From Cellulosilyticum lentocellum DSM 5427 (GTDB taxonomy: Bacteria; Bacillota; Clostridia; Lachnospirales; Cellulosilyticaceae), in assembly GCF_000178835.2 (NCBI RefSeq), contig NC_015275.1, positions 4,059,001 through 4,123,000 of the forward strand: DNA of 64,000 nucleotides. Direction: 5' to 3'. Position 1 is the first letter of the stretch. Each line of letters begins with the position of its first letter. Positions 6,181-13,338 of the stretch are shown here, one piece after another. The translations under genes and the position numbers were made by a program. The notes under the pieces were generated by a model. It was not told where the DNA came from and searched no databases. It saw only the letters and a list, made by a program, of their open reading frames with translations.

Positions 6181-8340
6181 CTATGGGTTTATAATTTTTT
6201 TTGAGATTTTTTCCCCATCAATCCAATAATCCACTTTAAATACACTCGGTCTAACTGAACCACCTTCATATATTGGTGTAATATTTACATTCACGCTGCT
6301 TCCTTCTTTTAGTGCATCAGCCCAGCGCTTCTCCATTTTATACCATTCTCCTCCTGCTCTATTAATGCTACTATTTTGTGGTACTAAATTATCAATCTGA
6401 CCTGATCCATTAAATTGACTCCCTATTAAATGCCCACCATCATCTGTAGGTAATCTGTCTACTCCACCAACTGTCCTCTGTGCATATTCATTTCTCACTC
6501 CTTCTCCTAATTGTAAATTACCTTGTACATTTGAAATACGTCCCTTGTCATCGGTTACATACTTATAACCATTAGAATCTATATATTCAACATTTGATTT
6601 TAATACCTTCTTGTTTCCTATCTTATCATACTGTTCCCCATATTCTACTACCCCAGCCTTACCTTCCCCCACAATAAGCTTACTATCTTCTAACTTCTTC
6701 AATTCATCTGCTGATAAATCTGCTTTTTTGTAGCTGATTTCAGTACCATCTTTAAGTTTTACCTTTAAGATGTCCCCTTCCTCTACTACCTTTTCTATAT
6801 CCTTAAAGTCTATGTCTTTAAAGGCTCTTTCTGCTAATTCTTCTACTATCTCTTCTTTTACTTCCTTTTCTATAACCTCTTCTACAATTTCTTCTCCTAT
6901 TTCTTCTGCAACTTCTTCGCCTAGTTCTCCCATACCCCGGTTAATCCATGATGCAATTTCTGGTGGAAGGATACCCATCCTCAATTGTTTTTCCCACCAT
7001 TCTTTCATACCTAGGCTTATCTTTTCTCCTTGTTTTACTAAGAAGTTTTGAATGTCTTCTCCCTTTTTGGAAATAACACTGATAATCTCATCTACTTTAT
7101 TATAAATCTTGCTATTACTAATAAAGTTCCATAGCTCATTACCTTTCTTGGTAAGGAAGTTAATAACATTATCTCCCTTTTTCATAACAAACTTAAGGGC
7201 ATCATCTCCGTATTTAAGAAGAACCTTTCCTACATCTTTCACCTTATCTACTATTTTACTAACATCTCCAATTTTATCAATTACTTTAGCTATCTTTCCT
7301 ACTATTTTTCCTCCTGTTGCTGCCCAACCTGCAAAAGGAATACATGCTGCAAAAGATAATCCTGCGTTTAAAAGGTCACCTCTTGCTAGGTAAATGAGCC
7401 CATTAACAGCATCTGCTAGCTCCCCTACTCCTGGTATAAGCCCTAGGATATCTAACACAAACTGCGTACCATCTAGTAAGAAAACGCCTACCTTTTTTAA
7501 ACCATTTATGATATCATCCTTACGTTCAATGATAAATTCAATGGTGTCTCCCACTACTTGGCTAAATCGATCTACTATATTTTTCATACCACCTAGTAGC
7601 TTTTCTCCAAAATCAGCTAATGTATCCTTTGCTTTTTTAAAGAAGTTCCCTACACCACTAGTAAAATCATCCCACTTATCTTTTACACCGCTAGCAAAGC
7701 TTATGACATTTCCTTTTACTTTATCAGCAAAATCACTTACCTTGGTTTGAATGTGCGTCACTACATCTGAAACTTTTTCTTTAATGTTAGACACTGTATC
7801 TTGAAACTTTTTACTTATGCCTGATATGGTAGCTGAGAGGTCGAAATTAGTGACAAAGTCTGTAGCATCATCTACTACATCCTTGATTTTATCTACTGCA
7901 TTATCCCATAGATTACCTATTTTGTCTCCTATACTTTCTTCTTTTTTACTTACAACTTTTGTGCTGATACTCACATTTGTGGTTACCGATCTTCCCCCTA
8001 AACCATCTACACGTAATTTGTTGTTATTGAGAAGCTGTTTAGCATCTTGCTCTGAGGAAGTATAAGCTTTTGCCGCCTCTGTTAGACCCATACTAATCTT
8101 ATTACTTTTTTCTTCTAGCCTTTTTATGTACTGCTCTGTCTCACGTAATTTACTTTGTATACTATAAACCTTACTTGTAACGCTGCTATATTCTGGGTAC
8201 TTTCTCAAAATACTGGATAATTCACTTTCTATGCGACTAGATCCACTCCTATATTTACTATAAATATTCTGCCCATAACGCCTGTAATCTCTAGACAAAC
8301 TAATCAGTGCATCGGTTTGTACCTCGATTTCTCTGCCCAT
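6181..8340 (-). CDS. LXG-like T7SS effector with DNA/RNA non-specific nuclease tip (EsaD/YeeF-like)
   Basis: A 719-residue effector. An N-terminal helical export domain (about 1-110) is followed by a helical stalk with K-D-K-W-D-D-F-T-S-G-V, a Gly/Ala-rich hydrophobic part (~290-350), a Glu-rich linker (E-E-V-A-E-E-I-G-E-E-I-V-E-E-V) and a nuclease tip. The tip carries D-D-G-G-H-L-I near residue 633 and D-N-L-V-P-Q-N, motifs of the EsaD/YeeF endonuclease family that degrades nucleic acid in rival cells. The genes upstream encode a DUF4176 fusion and a WXG100-like protein, likely targeting factors; the gene downstream is the DUF600 immunity protein. Everything needed for a working effector module is present. 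Confidence 0.85.
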   Translation of the reverse strand: MGREIEVQTDALISLSRDYRRYGQNIYSKYRSGSSRIESELSSILRKYPEYSSVTSKVYSIQSKLRETEQYIKRLEEKSNKISMGLTEAAKAYTSSEQDAKQLLNNNKLRVDGLGGRSVTTNVSISTKVVSKKEESIGDKIGNLWDNAVDKIKDVVDDATDFVTNFDLSATISGISKKFQDTVSNIKEKVSDVVTHIQTKVSDFADKVKGNVISFASGVKDKWDDFTSGVGNFFKKAKDTLADFGEKLLGGMKNIVDRFSQVVGDTIEFIIERKDDIINGLKKVGVFLLDGTQFVLDILGLIPGVGELADAVNGLIYLARGDLLNAGLSFAACIPFAGWAATGGKIVGKIAKVIDKIGDVSKIVDKVKDVGKVLLKYGDDALKFVMKKGDNVINFLTKKGNELWNFISNSKIYNKVDEIISVISKKGEDIQNFLVKQGEKISLGMKEWWEKQLRMGILPPEIASWINRGMGELGEEVAEEIGEEIVEEVIEKEVKEEIVEELAERAFKDIDFKDIEKVVEEGDILKVKLKDGTEISYKKADLSADELKKLEDSKLIVGEGKAGVVEYGEQYDKIGNKKVLKSNVEYIDSNGYKYVTDDKGRISNVQGNLQLGEGVRNEYAQRTVGGVDRLPTDDGGHLIGSQFNGSGQIDNLVPQNSSINRAGGEWYKMEKRWADALKEGSSVNVNITPIYEGGSVRPSVFKVDYWIDGEKISKKIINP

Positions 8341-8349
8341 TTTATTCTC

Positions 8350-9276
8350 CTATTCTTTTAATGCAGAGGTTAACGCTGTTAAAAAGGTAGCTTCTTCTTC
8401 ATCTTGAAGCCCTTTATGATCAATTCTTTCAATTTGTTCATGGTCAAATAAAAAAGTATGATCAGGTCCAATATTCCCCTCTGGATATAAACAACCTACA
8501 TAATCCCACACCTTATCGCTATCTATTCCTTTTTGTCCTCTACCATATATCATGACTCTTTTACTAGTATCTTTTAGTAATACGACACTTCCAATAGGTA
8601 ATAGTTCTATTTCTCTAGTTGGAACTATTCGCTTATCACTAACGCCTACTGTATCCTTTAAAATAAATTGCCCATCAATAAACACTCGAAGCTGCCATTG
8701 TCCTAATGGCAAATCAGGCTCTAAAGGTAGCCAAAACCATAGTTTTGCTTCTTCTTGATCTTCTGGCTGCATCAAATTATTTTCAGCAAAACGTTGTAAC
8801 ACACCATTTGGGCTATACCATGCTACTGTTACTGTATGTATTCCTGTAATTGCTTTAAATCCTATACCTATGACAATCTTTCTATCAGAATCTAAAAAAT
8901 AGCTTCTATTAATAACCTCTAATCTCTGGCTAATATAATTATTTATGCTATAAGAGCTTAATTCTAAGTGATATTGTTCATTATTGTAGAGCCTAGATTT
9001 TCTTTCCTCATCTATTAACATGACAGACATAAGTTCTCCTTGCTTATCTGGTGCATAGAGATTTGCCAAAGGATCATTCAGTGTCATTTCATTGTTAACA
9101 ATCAACTTATATAAACTTTTTCCTAATGGGAAGTCTACCTCTGTCTCCCAGATACCTTGTTCATTTTTTTCAAAAGGTACCCCTTCCTTTTGCCATTCAT
9201 TAAATTCCCCAATAATAGATAACGTTTGAATAGGAAATTCTTCGCTCTCTTCATAAATCATTTGTTGTTTCATCAT
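8350..9276 (-). CDS. DUF4176 protein with an N-terminal CBM48-like domain
   Basis: A 308-residue cytoplasmic protein. Residues ~18-90 (I-I-G-E-F-N-E-W-Q-K then G-I-W-E-T-E-V-D-F-P-L-G and D-P-L-A-N) look like an E-set/CBM48 glycogen-binding-type domain. Residues ~95-215 are a beta-rich region I do not recognise. Residues ~223-295 form a DUF4176 domain (L-L-P-I-G-S-V-V-L-L-K-D, W-D-Y-V-G-C-L-Y-P-E-G). DUF4176 proteins are LXG-effector chaperones or targeting factors in T7SSb loci. The gene sits between a WXG100-like gene and the nuclease effector, ending ten bases before it, which fits that role. The CBM-like extension is unusual. ATG-ATG start behind GAGGAGG. Confidence 0.75.
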   Translation of the reverse strand: MMKQQMIYEESEEFPIQTLSIIGEFNEWQKEGVPFEKNEQGIWETEVDFPLGKSLYKLIVNNEMTLNDPLANLYAPDKQGELMSVMLIDEERKSRLYNNEQYHLELSSYSINNYISQRLEVINRSYFLDSDRKIVIGIGFKAITGIHTVTVAWYSPNGVLQRFAENNLMQPEDQEEAKLWFWLPLEPDLPLGQWQLRVFIDGQFILKDTVGVSDKRIVPTREIELLPIGSVVLLKDTSKRVMIYGRGQKGIDSDKVWDYVGCLYPEGNIGPDHTFLFDHEQIERIDHKGLQDEEEATFLTALTSALKE

Positions 9277-9300
9277 CTATCCTCCTCATTATAAAAATAT

Positions 9301-9609
9301 TTATTTTCTTCTTGCTCTTGTAGCTGCCTCTCTTGCTCTCTCAGTTGCTTCTCTTGCTCTTTTTTCTGCACGGTCTCTATCCGCTGCAGCTATGCTGCTA
9401 TCCAAACTTTGAGCGAGGCTTTTTATACTTTCTAATTTTCGATTAGCTTCTCTAGCATACTGTACGTTTTCTTTATGAGCTTCATTAAATGCATCATTTG
9501 AATTTCCATCCCATACTGAATTAACACTATTTACTTTGCTATTTATAGTTTGAGCTTGATTAGTTATCTCATAGCATATACTATCAATAGTTGACTTTAT
9601 GTTACTCAT
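9301..9609 (-). CDS. WXG100/Lap-like small helical protein
   Basis: A 102-residue helical hairpin protein with a W-D-G turn at about residue 33 (V-W-D-G-N-S-N-D-A-F) and a highly charged Arg/Ala/Glu C-terminal tail. WXG100 proteins and LXG-associated Lap proteins of this size dimerise with the export domain of their effector and carry it to the T7SS ATPase. It heads the gene set DUF4176 fusion, nuclease effector, DUF600 immunity protein and is the likely partner of that effector. Confidence 0.75.
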   Translation of the reverse strand: MSNIKSTIDSICYEITNQAQTINSKVNSVNSVWDGNSNDAFNEAHKENVQYAREANRKLESIKSLAQSLDSSIAAADRDRAEKRAREATERAREAATRARRK

Positions 9610-9798
9610 TTTATCCCTCCTAACTTACATTTCAACAATGTCTTAATTTTAAAAATTTTTTATATTATTATTTTAATTCAATCATCAGATTTTTTCAACA
9701 AGTGCCCGCTATTATATTTTTTCTAAGAAACTGCTCCTTTTTCTCTATCATCTATCTCCAATATATTCCTATAAAAATTATCTATATCTACTGAATAA

Positions 9799-9835
9799 AA
9801 AAGGACATACACATTTACGTTATGTATGCCCTTTT
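9799..9835 (-). terminator. Hairpin terminator upstream of the nuclease-effector operon
   Basis: AAGGaCATACAcA pairs with TGTATGcCCTT across a short loop, and the minus-strand transcript continues into a T-rich run. It ends the transcript arriving from the IS-disrupted region and separates it from the WXG100-led operon. About 185 featureless bases, presumably carrying that operon's promoter, follow. Confidence 0.65.
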
Positions 9836-9864
9836 ATACCTATCATCTCCCTACTGGAAGCTAT

Positions 9865-9927
9865 CTATAATAATATTACTCCTATCATACAAACTAACAA
9901 ACATTTTAAGGAACGTAAAATAAACAT
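9865..9927 (-). CDS. Very short hydrophobic ORF
   Basis: A 20-residue frame, M-F-I-L-R-S-L-K-C-L-L-V-C-M-I-G-V-I-L-L, starts seven bases after a perfect AAGGAGG site and is followed by a strong terminator. Two basic residues precede a run long enough to cross the membrane. It could be a membrane microprotein or a type-I-toxin-like peptide, or the degenerate signal-peptide end of a lost gene. No family is recognised; the evidence is the ribosome site and composition. Confidence 0.3.
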   Translation of the reverse strand: MFILRSLKCLLVCMIGVILL

Positions 9928-9983
9928 TTTCATCCTCCTTATTATGTATAATAGCTTAGTAATATTTGATACTTCTAAACCGT

Positions 9984-10096
9984 TTAATCTATCTTTTCTA
10001 ATCTGAAGAGTAATCCTTTATAATCGCTCCAAATTTCACCATCCATATAATACAAATAAGTTATAGCTACATCTTCTTGGATCTATATTAAATAAG
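9984..10096 (-). pseudogene. C-terminal gene fragment abutting the IS element
   Basis: An open frame runs out of the left IS end and terminates after ~33 residues: I-Q-E-D-V-A-I-T-Y-L-Y-Y-M-D, G-E-I-W-S-D-Y-K-G-L-L-F-R-L-E-K-I-D. It does not look like the missing part of a glucosaminidase, so it is probably the end of another gene whose start was lost when the IS inserted or mediated a deletion. Identity unknown. Confidence 0.4.
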
Positions 10097-10153
10097 TAGA
10101 CACGATTTGATATTAGTGATTATATTAAAGTAGACACAAAAGGAGGTGCCCAC

Positions 10154-10438
10154 ATGGCAACTAAACAAACTCGTTATGATGAAGATTTTAAAAAATCAAT
10201 CGTTGCACTTTATCATAATGGCAAAACTCAGACTTCTCTCTGCCAAGAATATGATATTTCACAGACTTCGCTCGCTAAATGGATTAAACAATATTCTACT
10301 GTTGAGACCGATGATGGCAAAGTCCTAACTGCTAAACAAATTAAAGAAATGCAAAAAAGAATGGCTCAACTTGAGGAGGAAAACCTCATATTAAAAAAAG
10401 CGATTGCCATATTCACGCCACACTCTCTGAGCGACTAG
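10154..10438 (+). CDS. IS3-family transposase OrfA
   Basis: A 94-residue DNA-binding subunit. A helix-turn-helix (T-S-L-C-Q-E-Y-D-I-S-Q-T-S-L-A-K-W-I) is followed by a leucine-zipper-like helix (M-A-Q-L-E-E-E-N-L-I-L-K-K-A-I) used for multimerisation. It begins at ATG behind AAAGGAGG, and its stop lies beyond the start of the orfB frame. The A_AAA_AAA_G heptamer at 10393-10400 would shift ribosomes by -1 to make the OrfAB transposase. Confidence 0.9.
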   Translation: MATKQTRYDEDFKKSIVALYHNGKTQTSLCQEYDISQTSLAKWIKQYSTVETDDGKVLTAKQIKEMQKRMAQLEEENLILKKAIAIFTPHSLSD

Positions 10439-11295
10439 ATGCTGTTTATAAACTACGCTTTCGGCATGATATCAAAACCCTTTGTCGTGTACTAAACGTA
10501 AATCGCAGCACTTACTATAAGCACTTCAACTCTGAATCTGCTCCAAGAGTAAGGGAAAACCTAAATATCAAACGTGTCATTCTTCAGATTTATTCTGACT
10601 ATGATAAATGTCTTGGTGCTTATAAAATCACATATATCCTCAGTCGTGATTATGGTATAAACATCAGCGTGGGACGAGTGTACAGACTGATGCAATCAAT
10701 GTCTCTTCCTAAAATGTCTACAGATAAACCTTGTAGAGTAAAACATCACGATCAGGGAGAATGCGATAATCACCTCCATCAGGAATTTAACCAAAAGGCT
10801 CCAAATCTTGTCTGGGCTAGTGATTTCACTTACATAAAAGTTAATGGTAAATGGTATTATCTTTGCATTGTCATGGACTTGTTTTCTAGAAAAATCATTA
10901 GTTGGCACATAGCTAGCAACCACGATGTCACCTTAACAATGTCAGCTTTTAATAAGGCTTATAAAAGCCGTCATGTTCAGTATGGACTCATATTTCACTC
11001 TGACCAGGGAGCTGAGTATACTGCTTTTGCATTTAGAAATCTCTTAGATTCCTATAATGTTGTGCAGTCATTTTCTAAAAAAGGATACCCTTTCGATAAT
11101 GCTTGTTGTGAAAGTTTTTTCAAATATCTCAAAAAGAATCGCACCAATCGCAGAAGCTATCATACCCTAGAGGAACTTCGACTAGATATTTTCGAGTACA
11201 TTGAAAATCTATATAACAATCGTCTTCCCCACGGTGCGATTGGATATAAAACGCCAAATGAGTTAGAAGCAGAATACTGGGATCAGCACGCATAA
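10399..11295 (+). CDS. IS3-family transposase OrfB (DDE integrase core), made by -1 frameshift
   Basis: The frame opens at the slippery A7 run and continues as an IS150-type catalytic subunit. It has an HTH_21-like region (R-F-R-H-D-I-K-T-L-C-R-V-L-N-V-N-R-S), then the rve core with acidic residues in W-A-S-D-F-T-Y, F-H-S-D-Q-G and C-C-E-S-F-F, and ends in the typical Y-K-T-P-N-E-L-E. All three catalytic residues are present, so it may be active. Internal ATG codons exist (for example at 10669), but starting there would lose the first third; expression as OrfAB is the family norm. Confidence 0.88.
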   Translation, partial: SDCHIHATLSERLDAVYKLRFRHDIKTLCRVLNVNRSTYYKHFNSESAPRVRENLNIKRVILQIYSDYDKCLGAYKITYILSRDYGINISVGRVYRLMQSMSLPKMSTDKPCRVKHHDQGECDNHLHQEFNQKAPNLVWASDFTYIKVNGKWYYLCIVMDLFSRKIISWHIASNHDVTLTMSAFNKAYKSRHVQYGLIFHSDQGAEYTAFAFRNLLDSYNVVQSFSKKGYPFDNACCESFFKYLKKNRTNRRSYHTLEELRLDIFEYIENLYNNRLPHGAIGYKTPNELEAEYWDQHA

Positions 11296-12653
11296 TTGTT
11301 GATCTCAACAAATTTTTCGTTACAAATCGTGTCCAAACTATTGACTATACTCCATTGCGCAATTAGAAATTGCCATGGTATTCCCGTCTCTTTATGTACC
11401 TTTTCAACATATGGCATAATCCTATCTATAAAAGCACATTGTGAAGGTAATCTATTCCTTACTTGTTGTGGTATTTCCCAATATGATAAGCTTGTATCCT
11501 CTTGTGTATTTTCGGTCCCACTCTCTATGTTTTTACTATTGTTCTTTATCATCTCTGCTAACCCATTTGTTATGTATCTACCATTACCAACACTCTTCCT
11601 AAGTCCTCCTATTTCTTGTGGTACATACTTATAATCATTTTTAGACACTTCCTTACCATTTTTATAAATAATATCTCCAATCCTAATATAGGTATGTTCT
11701 CCCTCTTTATATCCTTGTGCAAAATCTCCATTTCCTTCTACTTCTCTTATTCCCCCTATTTCTTGAGGGATATATTTATAATCATCTGCAGCTATCTTCT
11801 TACCATTTTTATAAATAATTCCTCCTATGCGCTGATATATGGTATCTCCTTCTACATATGTTTGAGATACTATAACATAACTTCCTTTTCCGATCGTGTC
11901 CCTTATTCCCCCAATCTCTTTTGGTACATATTTATAGTTCTCTTCTGGTATTAGTACACCATTCTTATATATTTGCTTTCCTATTTGCTCATAAACTGTT
12001 TTGTTTTCTACATAAGCTCTTGCAAAAGTACCATTTCCATCTGTGGCACGTAAACCACCTACTTCATGCGGAATATATTTATAATCTTTTTCCGCTACTA
12101 ACTCTCCATTTTTATATATTTTTCCATCTATACTTTCGTATAAAATACCACCTTCTAAATAAGCTATGTCCGATTCACTTCTTGCAAACTTTTCTGCTTG
12201 ATTACCTCCAATTAGTAGAAATTCTTCTTCCCATTCTTGACTCTTCTCGCCTAATTCATTACTCGCTTTAAATGAAATATTACTACTACCAATACTTCCT
12301 GGAAATTTAATAGTCTTACCAACACTTAATCTTCCTTTATCAAGGACACCTTTAGACATATACTCGCTTTCTTTATACAAAGTTGCAGCCTGCTTAGTAT
12401 TAGTCACAAGTCTCTGGCTATGCTCCTCTATACTCTCTGTTTTATACTCTATTTCCTTTAAACTAGATAATATTCCCCTAGCAGAACTTACTACACTTCC
12501 ATAGTCACTATATCTAGATATAATATTTTCCATCTCTCTCTTAATACTATTGATATCTCTCTTATAGCTCGAACATACATTTCTATAGCATCTATCTATA
12601 TTCCTTGATAGCTCACTTAGTTCATCAGTCTCAACCCTTAATTCATCTGGCAT
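11283..12653 (-). CDS. LXG-like effector with glucosaminidase-like tip, truncated by the IS element
   Basis: Residues 1-105 are the helical export domain (M-P-D-E-L-R-V-E-T-D-E-L). Four ~50-residue repeats with I-Y-K-N-G and D-Y-K-Y-I-P-x-E-I-G-G follow (~165-355). The tip starts at about 405 with F-I-D-R-I-M-P-Y-V-E-K-V-H, then E-T-G-I-P-W-Q-F-L-I-A-Q-W, as in FlgJ/LytB-type glucosaminidases. The homology stops after I-V-N-S; the final residues (L-D-T-I-C-N-E) are read from the IS inverted repeat. The catalytic domain is therefore lost and the effector is probably dead. Its first 360 residues are almost identical to the 877-residue effector, so repair by recombination would be easy. Confidence 0.8.
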   Translation of the reverse strand: MPDELRVETDELSELSRNIDRCYRNVCSSYKRDINSIKREMENIISRYSDYGSVVSSARGILSSLKEIEYKTESIEEHSQRLVTNTKQAATLYKESEYMSKGVLDKGRLSVGKTIKFPGSIGSSNISFKASNELGEKSQEWEEEFLLIGGNQAEKFARSESDIAYLEGGILYESIDGKIYKNGELVAEKDYKYIPHEVGGLRATDGNGTFARAYVENKTVYEQIGKQIYKNGVLIPEENYKYVPKEIGGIRDTIGKGSYVIVSQTYVEGDTIYQRIGGIIYKNGKKIAADDYKYIPQEIGGIREVEGNGDFAQGYKEGEHTYIRIGDIIYKNGKEVSKNDYKYVPQEIGGLRKSVGNGRYITNGLAEMIKNNSKNIESGTENTQEDTSLSYWEIPQQVRNRLPSQCAFIDRIMPYVEKVHKETGIPWQFLIAQWSIVNSLDTICNEKFVEINNYAC

Positions 12654-12665
12654 AAAAATCCCCCC

Positions 12666-12950
12666 TTACTTATTTTTACTTTTAGCTGCTGCTAACTTAG
12701 CTCTTTTCTCTCTCTCTGCTGCTTCTACTGCTCCTGATAAACTATTTAATCGACTTGCTACATTTCTCCAGCTACTGTTTAATGTTGAAAATTTCTTTTC
12801 TAGTTCACAATATGAAGCTCTAAAATTATCATAACTGCTTCCACTCCAGTTCTTTTTGACGGCTTCCACATCTGCTTTCATCTGCCTAGTGCTACTTTGC
12901 AAGGTACTTAAAGTTTGCTGAACTTTACTTGCTAAAGATGATGCTGACAT
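12666..12950 (-). CDS. WXG100/Lap-like partner of the IS-disrupted effector
   Basis: A 94-residue helical hairpin protein with W-S-G at the turn (K-K-N-W-S-G-S-S-Y-D-N-F) and a Lys/Ala-rich tail. It ends twelve bases before the effector start, so the two are co-transcribed. It is almost identical to the protein before the 877-residue effector, differing at a handful of positions, which shows recent duplication of the Lap-effector head. Role: probable export partner of the LXG-like domain. Confidence 0.8.
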   Translation of the reverse strand: MSASSLASKVQQTLSTLQSSTRQMKADVEAVKKNWSGSSYDNFRASYCELEKKFSTLNSSWRNVASRLNSLSGAVEAAEREKRAKLAAAKSKNK

Positions 12951-13021
12951 TAATCTCCCCTCCTCAATAGTTATTCTCTTGTTATGCTATAGCGCCTTTC
13001 ACATTTCTCTCTATCTTACCC

Positions 13022-13327
13022 CTACATAATTCTGCCATTATATCCTCTCTTAGTTCTTAGCATTTCAGCCCTTTTTCTTTGCTGGTCCTTTGCTGCCGCT
13101 TCTACAGCTGAATCTAATGTGCTATACGTCTTTGCAACCTCTTCTATGTCTTTTGCTATACTTATAATGGTTTTATTCATACGTACAAATTCATCCTTCA
13201 GTACTTCTATGCTATCTCCTTTCCAGTACTCGCAACTAACCACTTCTCTTACAAGATTCCAAAACTCATCAAGCATATTTTCTCTTATCTTCATTGCCTT
13301 CTCTTTACTTGAAGTCGCTCTTGACAT
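13022..13327 (-). CDS. WXG100-like partner of the reversed lipase effector
   Basis: A 101-residue helical protein with W-K-G at the turn (E-Y-W-K-G-D-S-I-E-V-L) and a basic tail. It follows the lipase effector by eleven bases, whereas other Lap-like genes here precede their effector. In Staphylococcus aureus, TslA, a lipase with C-terminal LXG domain, needs two small WXG100-like accessory proteins for export; this protein fits such a role. The function is inferred from fold and neighbourhood. Confidence 0.7.
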   Translation of the reverse strand: MSRATSSKEKAMKIRENMLDEFWNLVREVVSCEYWKGDSIEVLKDEFVRMNKTIISIAKDIEEVAKTYSTLDSAVEAAAKDQQRKRAEMLRTKRGYNGRIM

Positions 13328-13338
13328 TTTTCACCCCC

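Larger units (their letters stand above)
10097..11335 (+). mobile_element. IS3-family insertion sequence (IS150-like)
   Basis: About 1.24 kb with terminal inverted repeats TAGACACGATTTG and its near-complement CAAATCGTGTCCA (12 of 13 positions). It carries overlapping orfA and orfB with an A7-G slippery site. It is one of only two plus-strand coding units in the window and interrupts a minus-strand LXG-like effector after residue ~439. I see no clear target duplication at the ends (AAG on the left, AAC on the right), which fits a later deletion on one side. Confidence 0.85.

Noticed and set aside
6770-8065. Long plus-strand open frames opposite the 719-residue effector, rich in Ser, Thr and Pro
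   Set aside because: They are antisense shadows of a helical Lys/Glu-rich gene; no ribosome sites, and composition mirrors the coding strand.
10696-10923. Minus-strand ORF within the transposase gene
   Set aside because: Antisense to conserved catalytic codons of orfB.
10093-11339. Target-site duplication around the IS element
   Set aside because: AAG on one side and AAC on the other do not give a convincing direct repeat of IS3 length.
11620-12060. Periodic DNA repeats of about 150 bases that could suggest a CRISPR or VNTR
   Set aside because: They are the coding repeats of the effector protein; there are no short identical repeats with unique spacers.
11616-12271. Tyr/Ile/Phe-rich plus-strand frames opposite the IYKNG repeats, repeated near 23077 and 30462
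   Set aside because: Membrane-protein-like appearance comes from antisense reading of repeat codons; they repeat exactly where the effector repeats do.
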